From: Candidatus Nomurabacteria bacterium
Lineage (GTDB): Bacteria; Patescibacteriota; Saccharimonadia; Saccharimonadales; UBA7683
Reading direction: 5' to 3'
DNA length: 64,000 nt
Assembly (NCBI GenBank): GCA_020631895.1
Contig: JACKGR010000001.1
Coordinates: forward strand, 1 to 64,000
The position numbers were made by a program, and so were the translations under genes. Positions 40,287-47,884 of this stretch are shown in pieces (the first letter of the stretch is position 1; every line of letters starts with the position of its first letter). The notes below the pieces were generated by a model. That model had not been told where the DNA came from. It saw only the letters and a program-made list of their open reading frames with translations, and did not search any database.

Positions 40287-42063
40287 GAAACAAATTGGTA
40301 AGATTTTAAAATTTGCAAAACACCTGTGGCCGTTTTACCTTTTGGTTTCAGTTGCATCAGTTTTGATGGCGCTGTTGAACCAAGTACAGCCATTGTTTAC
40401 AAAGATGGCGATTGACCGTTTGCCCTCAGTTGTTGGTGGATCAGATAAGTTAGCCCCAGTATTGATAATAGTCGGTGCAATCATTTTAAGTGATATTTTG
40501 TCGACAATTATAAGTAATGTTGCCGGATATTACGGTGACATTATGGCGGTAAAATTACGCTACTTTCTATCAGTAAGATACTATGAGCATCTTCTCACAC
40601 TAAGCCAAAAATACTATGCCAATGAGTTAACCGGAACAATTATAAATCGTTTGAGCCGTTCTATTACTGGTGTGACAGAGTTTGTAAATATGTTTGCTAA
40701 TAACTTTTTACAGTTTCTACTTACTACGGTATTCACTTTAATTATTGTAGCTAGATATAGCTTGGTTGTAGCATTTTTATTTGCAATATTATACCCAATC
40801 TTTTTATGGCTAACCGGACGAACAAGCTCAAAATGGCAAGTCTATCAAAAGGATATTAACGAGGCCAGTGATATTGCTAGTGGGCGATTTGCAGAGGTAG
40901 TTAGCGAGGTTAAAGTAACCAAGAGCTATACATCCGAGTCAACGGAAATAAGCTTCTTTAAAAGAATGCTCAAAAAGACTATTGCCACTACCTATCCGCA
41001 ATCTAAACTATGGCACTCTCAAGATACTTATAGGCGCTTGATACTAAACGGCATTTTTGCAGTTGTGTATGTCTATATATTTTGGGGTGCAGTAAATGGC
41101 AAATTCACAGTTGGTGAAACTGTACTTTTGATTCAGTATGGTGGACTTATTAGATTGCCAATATTTAGTATGAGCTTTTTGGTTGATCGGACTCAGCGGG
41201 CGATTGCTGATAGCAAAGAGTACTTTAAGGCGATGGATGAGAAGCCAGAGATAAAAGATAACCAAGGTGCAAAAACTCTAAAAGTCACAAACTCAGAGCT
41301 TGAGTTTAAAAATGTTAACTTTGCATATGATGAGAACCAGCCGGTACTATGCGAGGTATCATTTACTGTTAGGCCAGGCTCCAAAGCTGCCTTAGTTGGT
41401 GAGAGCGGTGAAGGGAAGACAACTATAAGTAATCTACTGCTAAGACTTTATGAGCCGTCAGATGGAGTGATTGAGATTGATGGACAGGACATAAACAACG
41501 TAACTCAGAAGAGTTTGCGTCAAAATATAGCGGTTGTATTTCAGGATCCAGCTCTTTTCAGTGGCACAGTTCGAGAGAATATTGCATATGGCAAACCTAG
41601 CGCCAAGAGTAAAGATATTGAATCTGCAGCCAAAGCCGCTAACGCCTGGACATTTATTCAGAAGTTACCTGACGGTCTTGATACGCTAGTTGGTGAACGT
41701 GGAGTAAAACTTTCAGGAGGACAAAAACAGCGAATAGCTATCGCTAGAGCTATTCTAAAAGATGCTCCGATTTTGATACTAGATGAGGCAACATCAAGCT
41801 TGGATAGCAAGGCCGAGGCTGAGGTTCAAAAAGCTCTTGAGGCACTTATGGAGGGTCGTACAACAGTCATCATCGCTCACAGACTATCAACAATAGCTGG
41901 TGTAGATCAGATTATAACTTTGAAGAATGGAAGGGTTGATGAAGTAGGGCCTCCAGCCGAGCTTGCCAAGACTGATGGCATATATTCTCAGCTATTAGAG
42001 CTCCAGAATCACACAGATGCCAAGACCAAGAAGAAGCTAAAAGAATACGAAATCTCCAGTTAA
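40285..42063 (+). CDS. ABC exporter, fused permease and ATPase
   Basis: 592 residues from ATG 40285; the longer in-frame reading from 40231 has no start signal. An N-terminal six-helix exporter domain (about 10-310) precedes the ATPase: Walker A GESGEGKTT near 375, signature LSGGQKQRIAIARAI near 480, Walker B ILILDEATSSLDS, and H-loop IAHRLST. MsbA/lipid-A-exporter-like organisation; it probably works as a homodimer or with another half transporter. A 2-nt gap links it to the HExxH protein downstream. Translation may be controlled by the 40207-40286 stem. Confidence 0.93.
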   Translation: MKQIGKILKFAKHLWPFYLLVSVASVLMALLNQVQPLFTKMAIDRLPSVVGGSDKLAPVLIIVGAIILSDILSTIISNVAGYYGDIMAVKLRYFLSVRYYEHLLTLSQKYYANELTGTIINRLSRSITGVTEFVNMFANNFLQFLLTTVFTLIIVARYSLVVAFLFAILYPIFLWLTGRTSSKWQVYQKDINEASDIASGRFAEVVSEVKVTKSYTSESTEISFFKRMLKKTIATTYPQSKLWHSQDTYRRLILNGIFAVVYVYIFWGAVNGKFTVGETVLLIQYGGLIRLPIFSMSFLVDRTQRAIADSKEYFKAMDEKPEIKDNQGAKTLKVTNSELEFKNVNFAYDENQPVLCEVSFTVRPGSKAALVGESGEGKTTISNLLLRLYEPSDGVIEIDGQDINNVTQKSLRQNIAVVFQDPALFSGTVRENIAYGKPSAKSKDIESAAKAANAWTFIQKLPDGLDTLVGERGVKLSGGQKQRIAIARAILKDAPILILDEATSSLDSKAEAEVQKALEALMEGRTTVIIAHRLSTIAGVDQIITLKNGRVDEVGPPAELAKTDGIYSQLLELQNHTDAKTKKKLKEYEISS

Positions 42064-42065
42064 AT

Positions 42066-42749
42066 ATGGTTGACTATCGAATTCTGCTTGATATCTACAA
42101 AGATGCGGAGAATTGGCTAGAAGCATCTCAAAATAAATCAAAACTGAAGCAATGGGCAACAGATTTTGATCCAAAATTTTTTAACGAGTTAAAGAGTCAC
42201 AACGAGGAAGATGCTACAACCTTGCTTATAGAATACCTAAAGGGGCTATACTTATCCGATAAAAATAATATTGCCGAATACAAGAAATTTATAGAAAGTG
42301 AATTTAAATCTAAATTCAAAGAAGCCTGTGATGCTTTAGAGATGCTAACGGGTAAACCCTTATATCGTCAAGATTTTACAGTTTACCTTACGACATTCCC
42401 GAGGGGACCATATAATTATGATAATGGAGAACTTTGGGTAGCGATTGGATGGTACGACCCCATAAGAAATTTTATGCATGAATTGTTACATTTTCAGACC
42501 ATCTACTATTGGAGAAATAAAGTTCCAGCCGTTATTAATATGACGGGAGATGAGTTTGAAATACTTAAAGAATCATTAACAGTGGTATTGGATGAATCGC
42601 TCGAGCCTTTAATTAAATCGCCTGACAAGGGCTACGAACAGCATCGTGAGATCAGAGTTAAACTACACGAATACTGGATTAAAAACAAGAATTTCGATTC
42701 ACTGATAAAACAAGGTGTAAAAATTCTAAACGAATCAAAAAACAATTAA
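42066..42749 (+). CDS. Putative HExxH metallopeptidase-like protein, paralogue B
   Basis: 227 residues, paralogous to the 37048 gene product. FMHELLHFQTIYY carries HELLH near residue 139; downstream, a Glu-containing helix (FEILKESLTVVLDESL) could supply the third zinc ligand, as in gluzincins. The N-terminal 65 residues are a charged helical region absent from a recognisable family. It starts 2 nt after the ABC exporter stop, so the two are co-translated; a peptidase coupled to an exporter could process its substrate, but no secretion signal is present. Function unknown. Confidence 0.65.
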   Translation: MVDYRILLDIYKDAENWLEASQNKSKLKQWATDFDPKFFNELKSHNEEDATTLLIEYLKGLYLSDKNNIAEYKKFIESEFKSKFKEACDALEMLTGKPLYRQDFTVYLTTFPRGPYNYDNGELWVAIGWYDPIRNFMHELLHFQTIYYWRNKVPAVINMTGDEFEILKESLTVVLDESLEPLIKSPDKGYEQHREIRVKLHEYWIKNKNFDSLIKQGVKILNESKNN

Positions 42750-42770
42750 ATAGTCGACGAATGTCAAGAC

Positions 42771-42799
42771 TTGTCGCGGGATAATTTTGGGCGTATATT
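42771..42799 (+). promoter_or_regulatory. Promoter of the FKBP gene
   Basis: TTGTCG (42771-42776), 17-bp spacer, TATATT (42794-42799); leader of about 40 nt with a GGAGGG ribosome site at 42831-42836. Confidence 0.5.
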
Positions 42800-42846
42800 T
42801 GTACTTAAGCTGAGTGATCAGACAAAAAGTGGAGGGTAAAAGTTTT

Positions 42847-43407
42847 ATGGCTAAAGTTAAAAAGAACGCTACGCGTGTCGCAATACTTATTGCGGTTGCT
42901 GGAATGATATTCTCATCATTAGGGCTAACTCTGGTTCTTTTATTTCAGTCAGATAATACGGACACTACACAGTCAGATCAAGCTAAGTTACAACAACAAA
43001 TACAAGAACAACAACAAAAGGAGGCAACTATGCCAAAAGAACCACTCCCGGGTTATGAGGCGAGCTCATTTGACCCAGCTTCAGTTACGGAATTAAAAGT
43101 AGAAACGCTTAAGCAAGGTGACGGCCCAGCAGCCGTTAAAGAATCCACTGTAACAGCAAATTACTTTGGATGGACTTCAGACGGCAAAATCTTTGATAGT
43201 ACAAATAAGGGAGGAAAAATTACACCAATTCCATTCCCACTTAGTCAGGTAATTAAAGGTTGGACCGATGGTCTTACTGGTGTAAAACAGGGCTCAGTTG
43301 TAAAGTTGTCTATACCTGGTGATCAGGCTTACGGTAATACGGATAGTGGTGATGGCCGTCCATTTGGACCGCTTGTATTTATAGTAGAATTAACGGAGGT
43401 AAAATAA
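42847..43407 (+). CDS. Membrane-anchored FKBP-type peptidyl-prolyl isomerase
   Basis: 186 residues from ATG 42847 (GGAGGG site 10 nt upstream). A single N-terminal helix (about 12-36) leads to a Gln-rich linker (QQQIQEQQQKE) and a C-terminal FKBP domain (about 75-186). The domain shows VTANYFGWTSDGKIFDST, PFPLSQVIKGWTDGLTGVKQGSVVKLSIPGDQAYG and GPLVFIVELTEV, with the conserved active-site residues (Y, FDST, VIKGW, AYG). It should assist folding of secreted or surface proteins outside the membrane, which fits the surface proteins at 12.8-17.7 kb. Confidence 0.9.
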   Translation: MAKVKKNATRVAILIAVAGMIFSSLGLTLVLLFQSDNTDTTQSDQAKLQQQIQEQQQKEATMPKEPLPGYEASSFDPASVTELKVETLKQGDGPAAVKESTVTANYFGWTSDGKIFDSTNKGGKITPIPFPLSQVIKGWTDGLTGVKQGSVVKLSIPGDQAYGNTDSGDGRPFGPLVFIVELTEVK

Positions 43408-43435
43408 AAATAAACAGTAAAATAGACAACACATA

Positions 43436-43464
43436 TAGTGTAGCTTATTGACAGCACTACACTA
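43436..43464. promoter_or_regulatory. Inverted repeat around the glutaredoxin -35 element
   Basis: TAGTGTAG (43436-43443), 13 nt, CTACACTA (43457-43464). The perfect -35 TTGACA (43448-43453) lies in the centre, so a bound dimer would compete with RNA polymerase. Confidence 0.45.
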
Positions 43465-43476
43465 CAAGCGTAAGCT
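43448..43476 (+). promoter_or_regulatory. Promoter of the glutaredoxin-trxB operon
   Basis: Consensus -35 TTGACA (43448-43453), 17-bp spacer, TAAGCT (43471-43476). The leader is about 57 nt with an AAAGGA site before ATG 43540. Confidence 0.45.
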
Positions 43477-43539
43477 TAATTATAAGAGAGATAAAAGTTT
43501 AAAAGTTCGAGAAAACCTAAAAATCAAAGGAAAAAGATA

Positions 43540-43791
43540 ATGGCAAAAAAAGTAATTGTTTACACATCAAATACCTGCGGTCAGTGCAAAATGGTCAAAA
43601 AGATTTTAACAATGAAGGGTCACACTTACGACGAGGTAAATATTGACGAATCTCCTGCTAGACATCAAGAAGTCCTACAATTAAGTGGTCAACAAAGAGT
43701 TCCTGTAACTGTAGTTCAGGATGATGCTACAGGTACCCAGAGTGTTATTACAGGATATAATCCTGGCCAATTAATGCCCGCTCTAGTTTAG
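43540..43791 (+). CDS. Glutaredoxin/NrdH-like thiol redox protein
   Basis: 83 residues of thioredoxin fold. The active site is CGQC (Cys13, Cys16), and the cis-Pro segment RVPVTVV follows. It reduces disulfides in target proteins such as ribonucleotide reductase. The thioredoxin reductase gene 48 nt downstream, with no glutathione genes in view, suggests it is recycled NrdH-style by TrxB rather than by glutathione. AAAGGA ribosome site. Confidence 0.85.
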   Translation: MAKKVIVYTSNTCGQCKMVKKILTMKGHTYDEVNIDESPARHQEVLQLSGQQRVPVTVVQDDATGTQSVITGYNPGQLMPALV

Positions 43792-43839
43792 TTTGTTATA
43801 GTATAAACAGATATCAATTTAGACTTTTAGGGAGAGCGT

Positions 43840-44784
43840 GTGAGCAAAGCTGTAAAAACAGACGTAATAATGATTGGTGCCGGTCCTTCTGCACTTGCGG
43901 CAGCCGTATATACAACAAGAGAAGACATCAAGACTACATTGCTTGAAAAAGGCGTTGTTGGTGGCTTAGCGGCTATCACAGACCAGGTTGATAACTATCC
44001 AGGCTTTCCAGAAGGCGTAACCGGCCTCGATCTTGCTGATAAGCTAGAGAAGCAAGCCGAACGATTTGGTGCCGATATTCAGTATGGTGAGGTAGTGTCG
44101 ATCGAGCGACACTCAGGCCATATTGAGGTCAAAACAGTAGATGGCACAGAATACGAAGCTAAGGCAGTACTTATTGCAACTGGAAGCGATTACAAAAAAA
44201 TCGGCGTACCTGGTGAGGAAGAATTTTACGGACGTGGAGTCCACTACTGTGCAACGTGCGACGGTGCTTTTTATCGAGATAAACGATTAGTAGTTGTCGG
44301 TGGCGGCAACTCTGCAATTCAAGAAGCATTATTTTTAACTAGGTTTACCTCCCATATAGATTTACTCGTGAGATCTGAGATTAGGGCTAGTGAGGTGCTT
44401 CAACATGAACTGGATAAAGCTGTTAAAGATAAAAAAATTACAGTTCATCTAAAAACTACAACAGATGAGATTGTCGGAGTAGATGGTAAAGTCGTAAAAG
44501 TTATTGGTACGCACGACGGGCATAAGAAGGAATTTGAGACTGACGGAGTGTTTGTTTTTGTCGGGCTACTGCCAAACACGCAATTTCTAACCGAATCAAA
44601 AGTTGAATTAGACGAGACTGGCTTCATTAAAACGGATGAGAATCTACAAACCTCAATCAACGGAGTTTTTGCAAGCGGAGATGTCAGAAGCGGCGCAACA
44701 ATGCAAATTGCCTCAGCCGTAGGAGAAGGCGCGACTGCAGCTCTAAAAATTCGAGAATATCTAGAAAACCCAAAAAATAAATAG
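43840..44784 (+). CDS. trxB: Thioredoxin reductase
   Basis: 314 residues, normal length. FAD motif MIGAGPSALAAAVY at about 11-24 (the usual GPAG is GPSA), redox pair CATC (Cys137, Cys140), NAD(P) motif VVGGGNSAIQEALFL near 155, and the C-terminal FAD motif GVFASGDVRSG. It transfers electrons from NAD(P)H to the glutaredoxin/thioredoxin-like partner. GTG start at 43840 with a GGGAG site. The NAD(P) domain has VGGGNSA with a following VRSEIRAS instead of the usual HRRDxFRA, so cofactor preference could differ from NADPH. Confidence 0.93.
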   Translation: MSKAVKTDVIMIGAGPSALAAAVYTTREDIKTTLLEKGVVGGLAAITDQVDNYPGFPEGVTGLDLADKLEKQAERFGADIQYGEVVSIERHSGHIEVKTVDGTEYEAKAVLIATGSDYKKIGVPGEEEFYGRGVHYCATCDGAFYRDKRLVVVGGGNSAIQEALFLTRFTSHIDLLVRSEIRASEVLQHELDKAVKDKKITVHLKTTTDEIVGVDGKVVKVIGTHDGHKKEFETDGVFVFVGLLPNTQFLTESKVELDETGFIKTDENLQTSINGVFASGDVRSGATMQIASAVGEGATAALKIREYLENPKNK

Positions 44785-44802
44785 ACTCATACGATTTTCA
44801 TC

Positions 44803-44811
44803 TGATACAAT
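44803..44811 (+). promoter_or_regulatory. TGn-extended -10 promoter of ppa
   Basis: TGA-TACAAT, about 30 nt before the TTG start; the leader contains AAGGAG at 44831-44836. Confidence 0.45.
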
Positions 44812-44841
44812 GGTTCCATTAAGTAACTCAAAGGAGCTAAA

Positions 44842-45384
44842 TTGGCAGATTTTAATAAGATTTATGATGCAGGCGATGTTGATAACGGAATAATAACAAC
44901 GGTTATCGAAATTTCTAAAGGTAGTATGTATAAGGTAGAGTGGAACCGAGAAAAAGCGACTTTTGAACTTGATAGAGTTGAGCCAGGAATATTCAGAAAG
45001 CCAACAAACTATGGATTTATCCCTCAGACTATAGATGAGGATGGTGATGAGTTAGATACGCTTGTCATTACAGACGAGGGACTACCAATGGGCTTGGTTG
45101 TAGAAGAGGCGCGGATTATTGGCGTCTTAAACTTTGATGATGGCGGTGAAATGGATCACAAAATTGTTGTAGTTCCAGCCGATGACAGACACACTGGTGA
45201 TCATCATACTCATCACGAAGATCTGCCAATTGGCACAAAAACACAGATTGAGCATCATTTTAATCACTACAAAGACCTTAAGAAGCCTGGCACAACAAAG
45301 GTCCTCGGCTGGGGCGATGCAGAAGAAGCCAAAAAGATTATCAAAGAATGCCAAGTCCGTTGGGCCGAAAAATATAGTGATTAA
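44842..45384 (+). CDS. ppa: Inorganic pyrophosphatase (family I)
   Basis: 180 residues. Hydrolyses pyrophosphate to drive biosynthesis. Family I residues are visible: SKGSMYKVEWNREKATFELDR, the GFIPQTIDEDGDELDTLVI metal-binding segment (usually DGDPLDVLV) and IVVVPADDRH. The start is an unusual TTG at 44842, preceded by AAAGGAG 5 nt upstream, which fixes the choice. It heads a unit with the small protein at 45387 and the Nudix gene, with a 2-nt gap to the next ATG. Confidence 0.92.
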   Translation: MADFNKIYDAGDVDNGIITTVIEISKGSMYKVEWNREKATFELDRVEPGIFRKPTNYGFIPQTIDEDGDELDTLVITDEGLPMGLVVEEARIIGVLNFDDGGEMDHKIVVVPADDRHTGDHHTHHEDLPIGTKTQIEHHFNHYKDLKKPGTTKVLGWGDAEEAKKIIKECQVRWAEKYSD

Positions 45385-45386
45385 CA

Positions 45387-45773
45387 ATGTCTTTTGAAAC
45401 GAATATTTTTAAAGCGCGGGCTGATAGGATTGAGGCTCGGAGAGTTTATAGAGCAGAACTTGCTAAGTTTGCAACAGAGATGGAAGGATTAAGGACAAGT
45501 GGGGCGATAGTCAGGGTAACAGGCTTCCCAACGGATTCAATTACAGAAATCGAAGGTACCGACGGGAGTGTTAACAGAATACCAGCCCGGTGTGCGCAAC
45601 TTAAAGATGACGAGAATTCAGACCCAAGACCTTGGGTTATCTCTGGCGAAGTTGTCGAAGTAACTCTAAAACGAGACGATCTAGATATAGATGTTAAGCC
45701 AGTTGGTGGTAATGTAACGATTACATTTCCAGTCAGTGGGTTATCTGAACTTGAAGTATTGGGTGAAGCATAA
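45387..45773 (+). CDS. Hypothetical protein in the pyrophosphatase-Nudix operon
   Basis: 128 residues; not recognised. An N-terminal helix rich in Arg, Ala and Glu (ARADRIEARRVYRAELAKF) is followed by a beta-rich domain (about 40-128) of short strands (AIVRVTGFPTDSITEIEG, VISGEVVEVTLK, VTITFPVSGLSELEVLG), perhaps an OB- or SH3-like barrel. No signal peptide or cysteine pair. It begins 2 nt after ppa and ends 6 nt before the Nudix gene, so it belongs to the same operon. Confidence 0.65.
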   Translation: MSFETNIFKARADRIEARRVYRAELAKFATEMEGLRTSGAIVRVTGFPTDSITEIEGTDGSVNRIPARCAQLKDDENSDPRPWVISGEVVEVTLKRDDLDIDVKPVGGNVTITFPVSGLSELEVLGEA

Positions 45774-45779
45774 TAATCT

Positions 45780-46355
45780 ATGAGTAAATTGATACCTGCC
45801 TCCGAAGAGATAATTTCTTACCAAGGTAGGTTGATTGAAATCGTTAATCAGGATATGACTGACGGTAAAAAGACGATAACATTTGAACTTGCTCGAAGAG
45901 CACCGGGAATTAGATTGATTTTGGTGGATAAAGATAAAAAATCCGTAATGCTCTCAAAAGAGCACAGATATGAGCTAGATGGCTATGACTATAGATTGCC
46001 TGGCGGAAAAGTATTCGATTCTTTGGATGAATATAATGGGTTCTTAGATGCAAAATCAGATATTATTAATCCAGCAAAAGCTAAAGCTTTAGCCGAGGCT
46101 GAAGAAGAAGTTGGACTAAAATTGACTTCAATCGAGCATTACCATACCTCGGTTTGTGGAACTACGGTTCAGTGGGATTTAATCTATTTTGTCTGTAATG
46201 AATGGGTAGAGGTTGATCAAAAACTTGAGACTGGCGAGGTTGTTAGCCGGACTGAAGTATCGATTGAAGAGGCTCAGAAGCTAGCTCTTAATGGCGGAAT
46301 GAGCGAGGAGCGCTCTGCGCTTGTGTTGTTACGCTACTTGTCGAGTTTGGCATAA
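45780..46355 (+). CDS. Nudix hydrolase, ADP-ribose pyrophosphatase-like
   Basis: 191 residues. The Nudix box is present but modified: LPGGKVF, then an insertion of about 20 residues, then AKALAEAEEEVGLKL in place of REUxEExGU. The conserved Arg is Ala; the metal-binding EEE is kept. The upstream LILVDKDKKSVMLSKEHRYELDGYDYRLPGG fits the ADP-ribose pyrophosphatase subgroup. Substrates are probably nucleoside-diphosphate sugars or oxidised nucleotides; the loss of Arg and the insertion leave activity less certain. It follows ppa, which would remove pyrophosphate. Confidence 0.83.
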   Translation: MSKLIPASEEIISYQGRLIEIVNQDMTDGKKTITFELARRAPGIRLILVDKDKKSVMLSKEHRYELDGYDYRLPGGKVFDSLDEYNGFLDAKSDIINPAKAKALAEAEEEVGLKLTSIEHYHTSVCGTTVQWDLIYFVCNEWVEVDQKLETGEVVSRTEVSIEEAQKLALNGGMSEERSALVLLRYLSSLA

Positions 46356-46367
46356 GCGTTATATACT
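46338..46367 (+). promoter_or_regulatory. Promoter of gap within the end of the Nudix gene
   Basis: TTGTCG (46338-46343), 18-bp spacer, TATACT (46362-46367). Leader of about 33 nt. The -35 TTGTCG is the same as in the FKBP promoter. Confidence 0.5.
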
Positions 46368-46406
46368 TAGGATATTATTTGCAGTAACTAAAAACATGGG
46401 GGTGGG

Positions 46407-47432
46407 ATGAGTAAAGTCAGAGTGGCAATAAATGGATTTGGACGGATTGGTCGAAGCGCATTTAAAATTCTTCATTCTCGAAGTGACGTTGAGGTGGTAG
46501 CTGTTAATGATTTAACAGATAACAAAACTCTGGCTCATTTATTAAAGTATGATTCTAATTACCCTGGCCATGATTGGTATAAAAGTATTGAGGCAAATGA
46601 TAGTGGTCTTGTAGTTGATGGTAAATCAATTCACGTCTTTAACGAGAAGGACCCAGCAAAACTTCCTTGGGGTGCACATGACATTGATGTTGTTATTGAA
46701 TCAACCGGTCTTTTTGTTGATCCAGCCCTCGCCAAAGCGCACGTAGAAGGTGGTGGAGCTAAAAAAGTTGTTATTTCTGCACCGGCCAAGGGCGAAGGCT
46801 CAACTACTATCGTACTTGGAGTTAATGATGATGATATTAAGGCTACTGGGGATGTAGTCAATAACGGATCTTGTACGACTAACTGTGTCAGCCCGGTTGC
46901 TGCCGTGATTGAACAGGCTTTTGGAATAGAAAAGGCTCTGATGTCGACCATCCATAGTTATACTGCAGACCAGAGACTTCAGGATTCACCTCATAGCGAT
47001 TTAAGACGAGCCAGAGCAGCTGCAGAAAATATAATCCCAACTAGTTCTGGTGCCGGTATAGCGGTTTCTGAAGTTATTCCGTCGCTAAAAGATGAATTCG
47101 GAGCAATGGCCTTCAGGGTTCCAACTTCTGTTGTATCACTATCTGACTTTGCTATTGTTACCAAAAAAGATGTAACGATCGAGCAAGTTAACGACGTGTT
47201 TAAAAAAGCAGCAGCCGAGCCATTCTATCAAGGTATTTTAGGTGTAACGGATGAACCGCTAGTTTCATCGGACTTTATTGGAAACAGTCACTCTGCGATT
47301 GTTGATCTTGGATTAACTAATGTTGTTGGAGGTAACCTACTTAAGGTAGTTGCTTGGTATGATAACGAGTGGGGCTACAGTAATAGACTGGTTGAGCTAA
47401 CCGTCGATCTTGGAAAATCGTTAAAGGAGTAG
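46407..47432 (+). CDS. gap: Glyceraldehyde-3-phosphate dehydrogenase
   Basis: 341 residues. Oxidises glyceraldehyde 3-phosphate to 1,3-bisphosphoglycerate with NAD+. NAD fold INGFGRIGR at the start, Asp-containing VAVNDLTD that favours NAD+ over NADP+, and catalytic Cys156 in NNGSCTTNC; the base His is in STIHSYTADQRLQD, and the C-terminal AWYDNEWGYSNR closes the site. rpiB follows after 2 nt, making a glycolysis/pentose phosphate operon. Confidence 0.96.
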   Translation: MSKVRVAINGFGRIGRSAFKILHSRSDVEVVAVNDLTDNKTLAHLLKYDSNYPGHDWYKSIEANDSGLVVDGKSIHVFNEKDPAKLPWGAHDIDVVIESTGLFVDPALAKAHVEGGGAKKVVISAPAKGEGSTTIVLGVNDDDIKATGDVVNNGSCTTNCVSPVAAVIEQAFGIEKALMSTIHSYTADQRLQDSPHSDLRRARAAAENIIPTSSGAGIAVSEVIPSLKDEFGAMAFRVPTSVVSLSDFAIVTKKDVTIEQVNDVFKKAAAEPFYQGILGVTDEPLVSSDFIGNSHSAIVDLGLTNVVGGNLLKVVAWYDNEWGYSNRLVELTVDLGKSLKE

Positions 47433-47434
47433 GG

Positions 47435-47884
47435 ATGAAGGTTTATTTAGGATCAGATCACCAGGGTTATCAACTAAAGCAAGCCATATCTGCTTGGTTA
47501 TCTAAAGATGGCATCGATGTTGAGGACGTGGGTGATAAATCCCCAGACCCAAAAGATGATTATCCTCAGTTTGCGCAAATGGCGGCATTAAAAATATTAG
47601 GCGACCCTGATAATCAATCTAGGGCAATTCTAATCTGTGGCGGGGGTCAGGGCATGGCTATGGCCGCAAATAGGTTCAAAGGGATTAGGGCTGCCGTTGC
47701 TTGGGACGCTGAAGAAGCTAAGTTCTCCCGACTGGATAACGATAGTAACGTATTAGCATTGCCAGCTAGAATTTTAGATGGTGATATTAATAATGTTAAA
47801 GATGTTATTACTACTTGGCTAGACACAAAATTTTCTGGTGCTGCTCGTCATACAAGACGAATTCAAGAGCTCGATGAGTTTTAA
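47435..47884 (+). CDS. rpiB: Ribose-5-phosphate isomerase B
   Basis: 149 residues, the LacAB/RpiB family. Interconverts ribose 5-phosphate and ribulose 5-phosphate. LGSDHQGYQLK carries the N-terminal catalytic His; LICGGGQGMAMAANRFKGIRAA carries the active-site Cys (usually CGTGIGM). The C-terminal HTRRIQELDEF is the family tail. It lies 2 nt after gap. Its TAA interlocks with the stop of the convergent RSH gene (4-nt overlap). Confidence 0.93.
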   Translation: MKVYLGSDHQGYQLKQAISAWLSKDGIDVEDVGDKSPDPKDDYPQFAQMAALKILGDPDNQSRAILICGGGQGMAMAANRFKGIRAAVAWDAEEAKFSRLDNDSNVLALPARILDGDINNVKDVITTWLDTKFSGAARHTRRIQELDEF

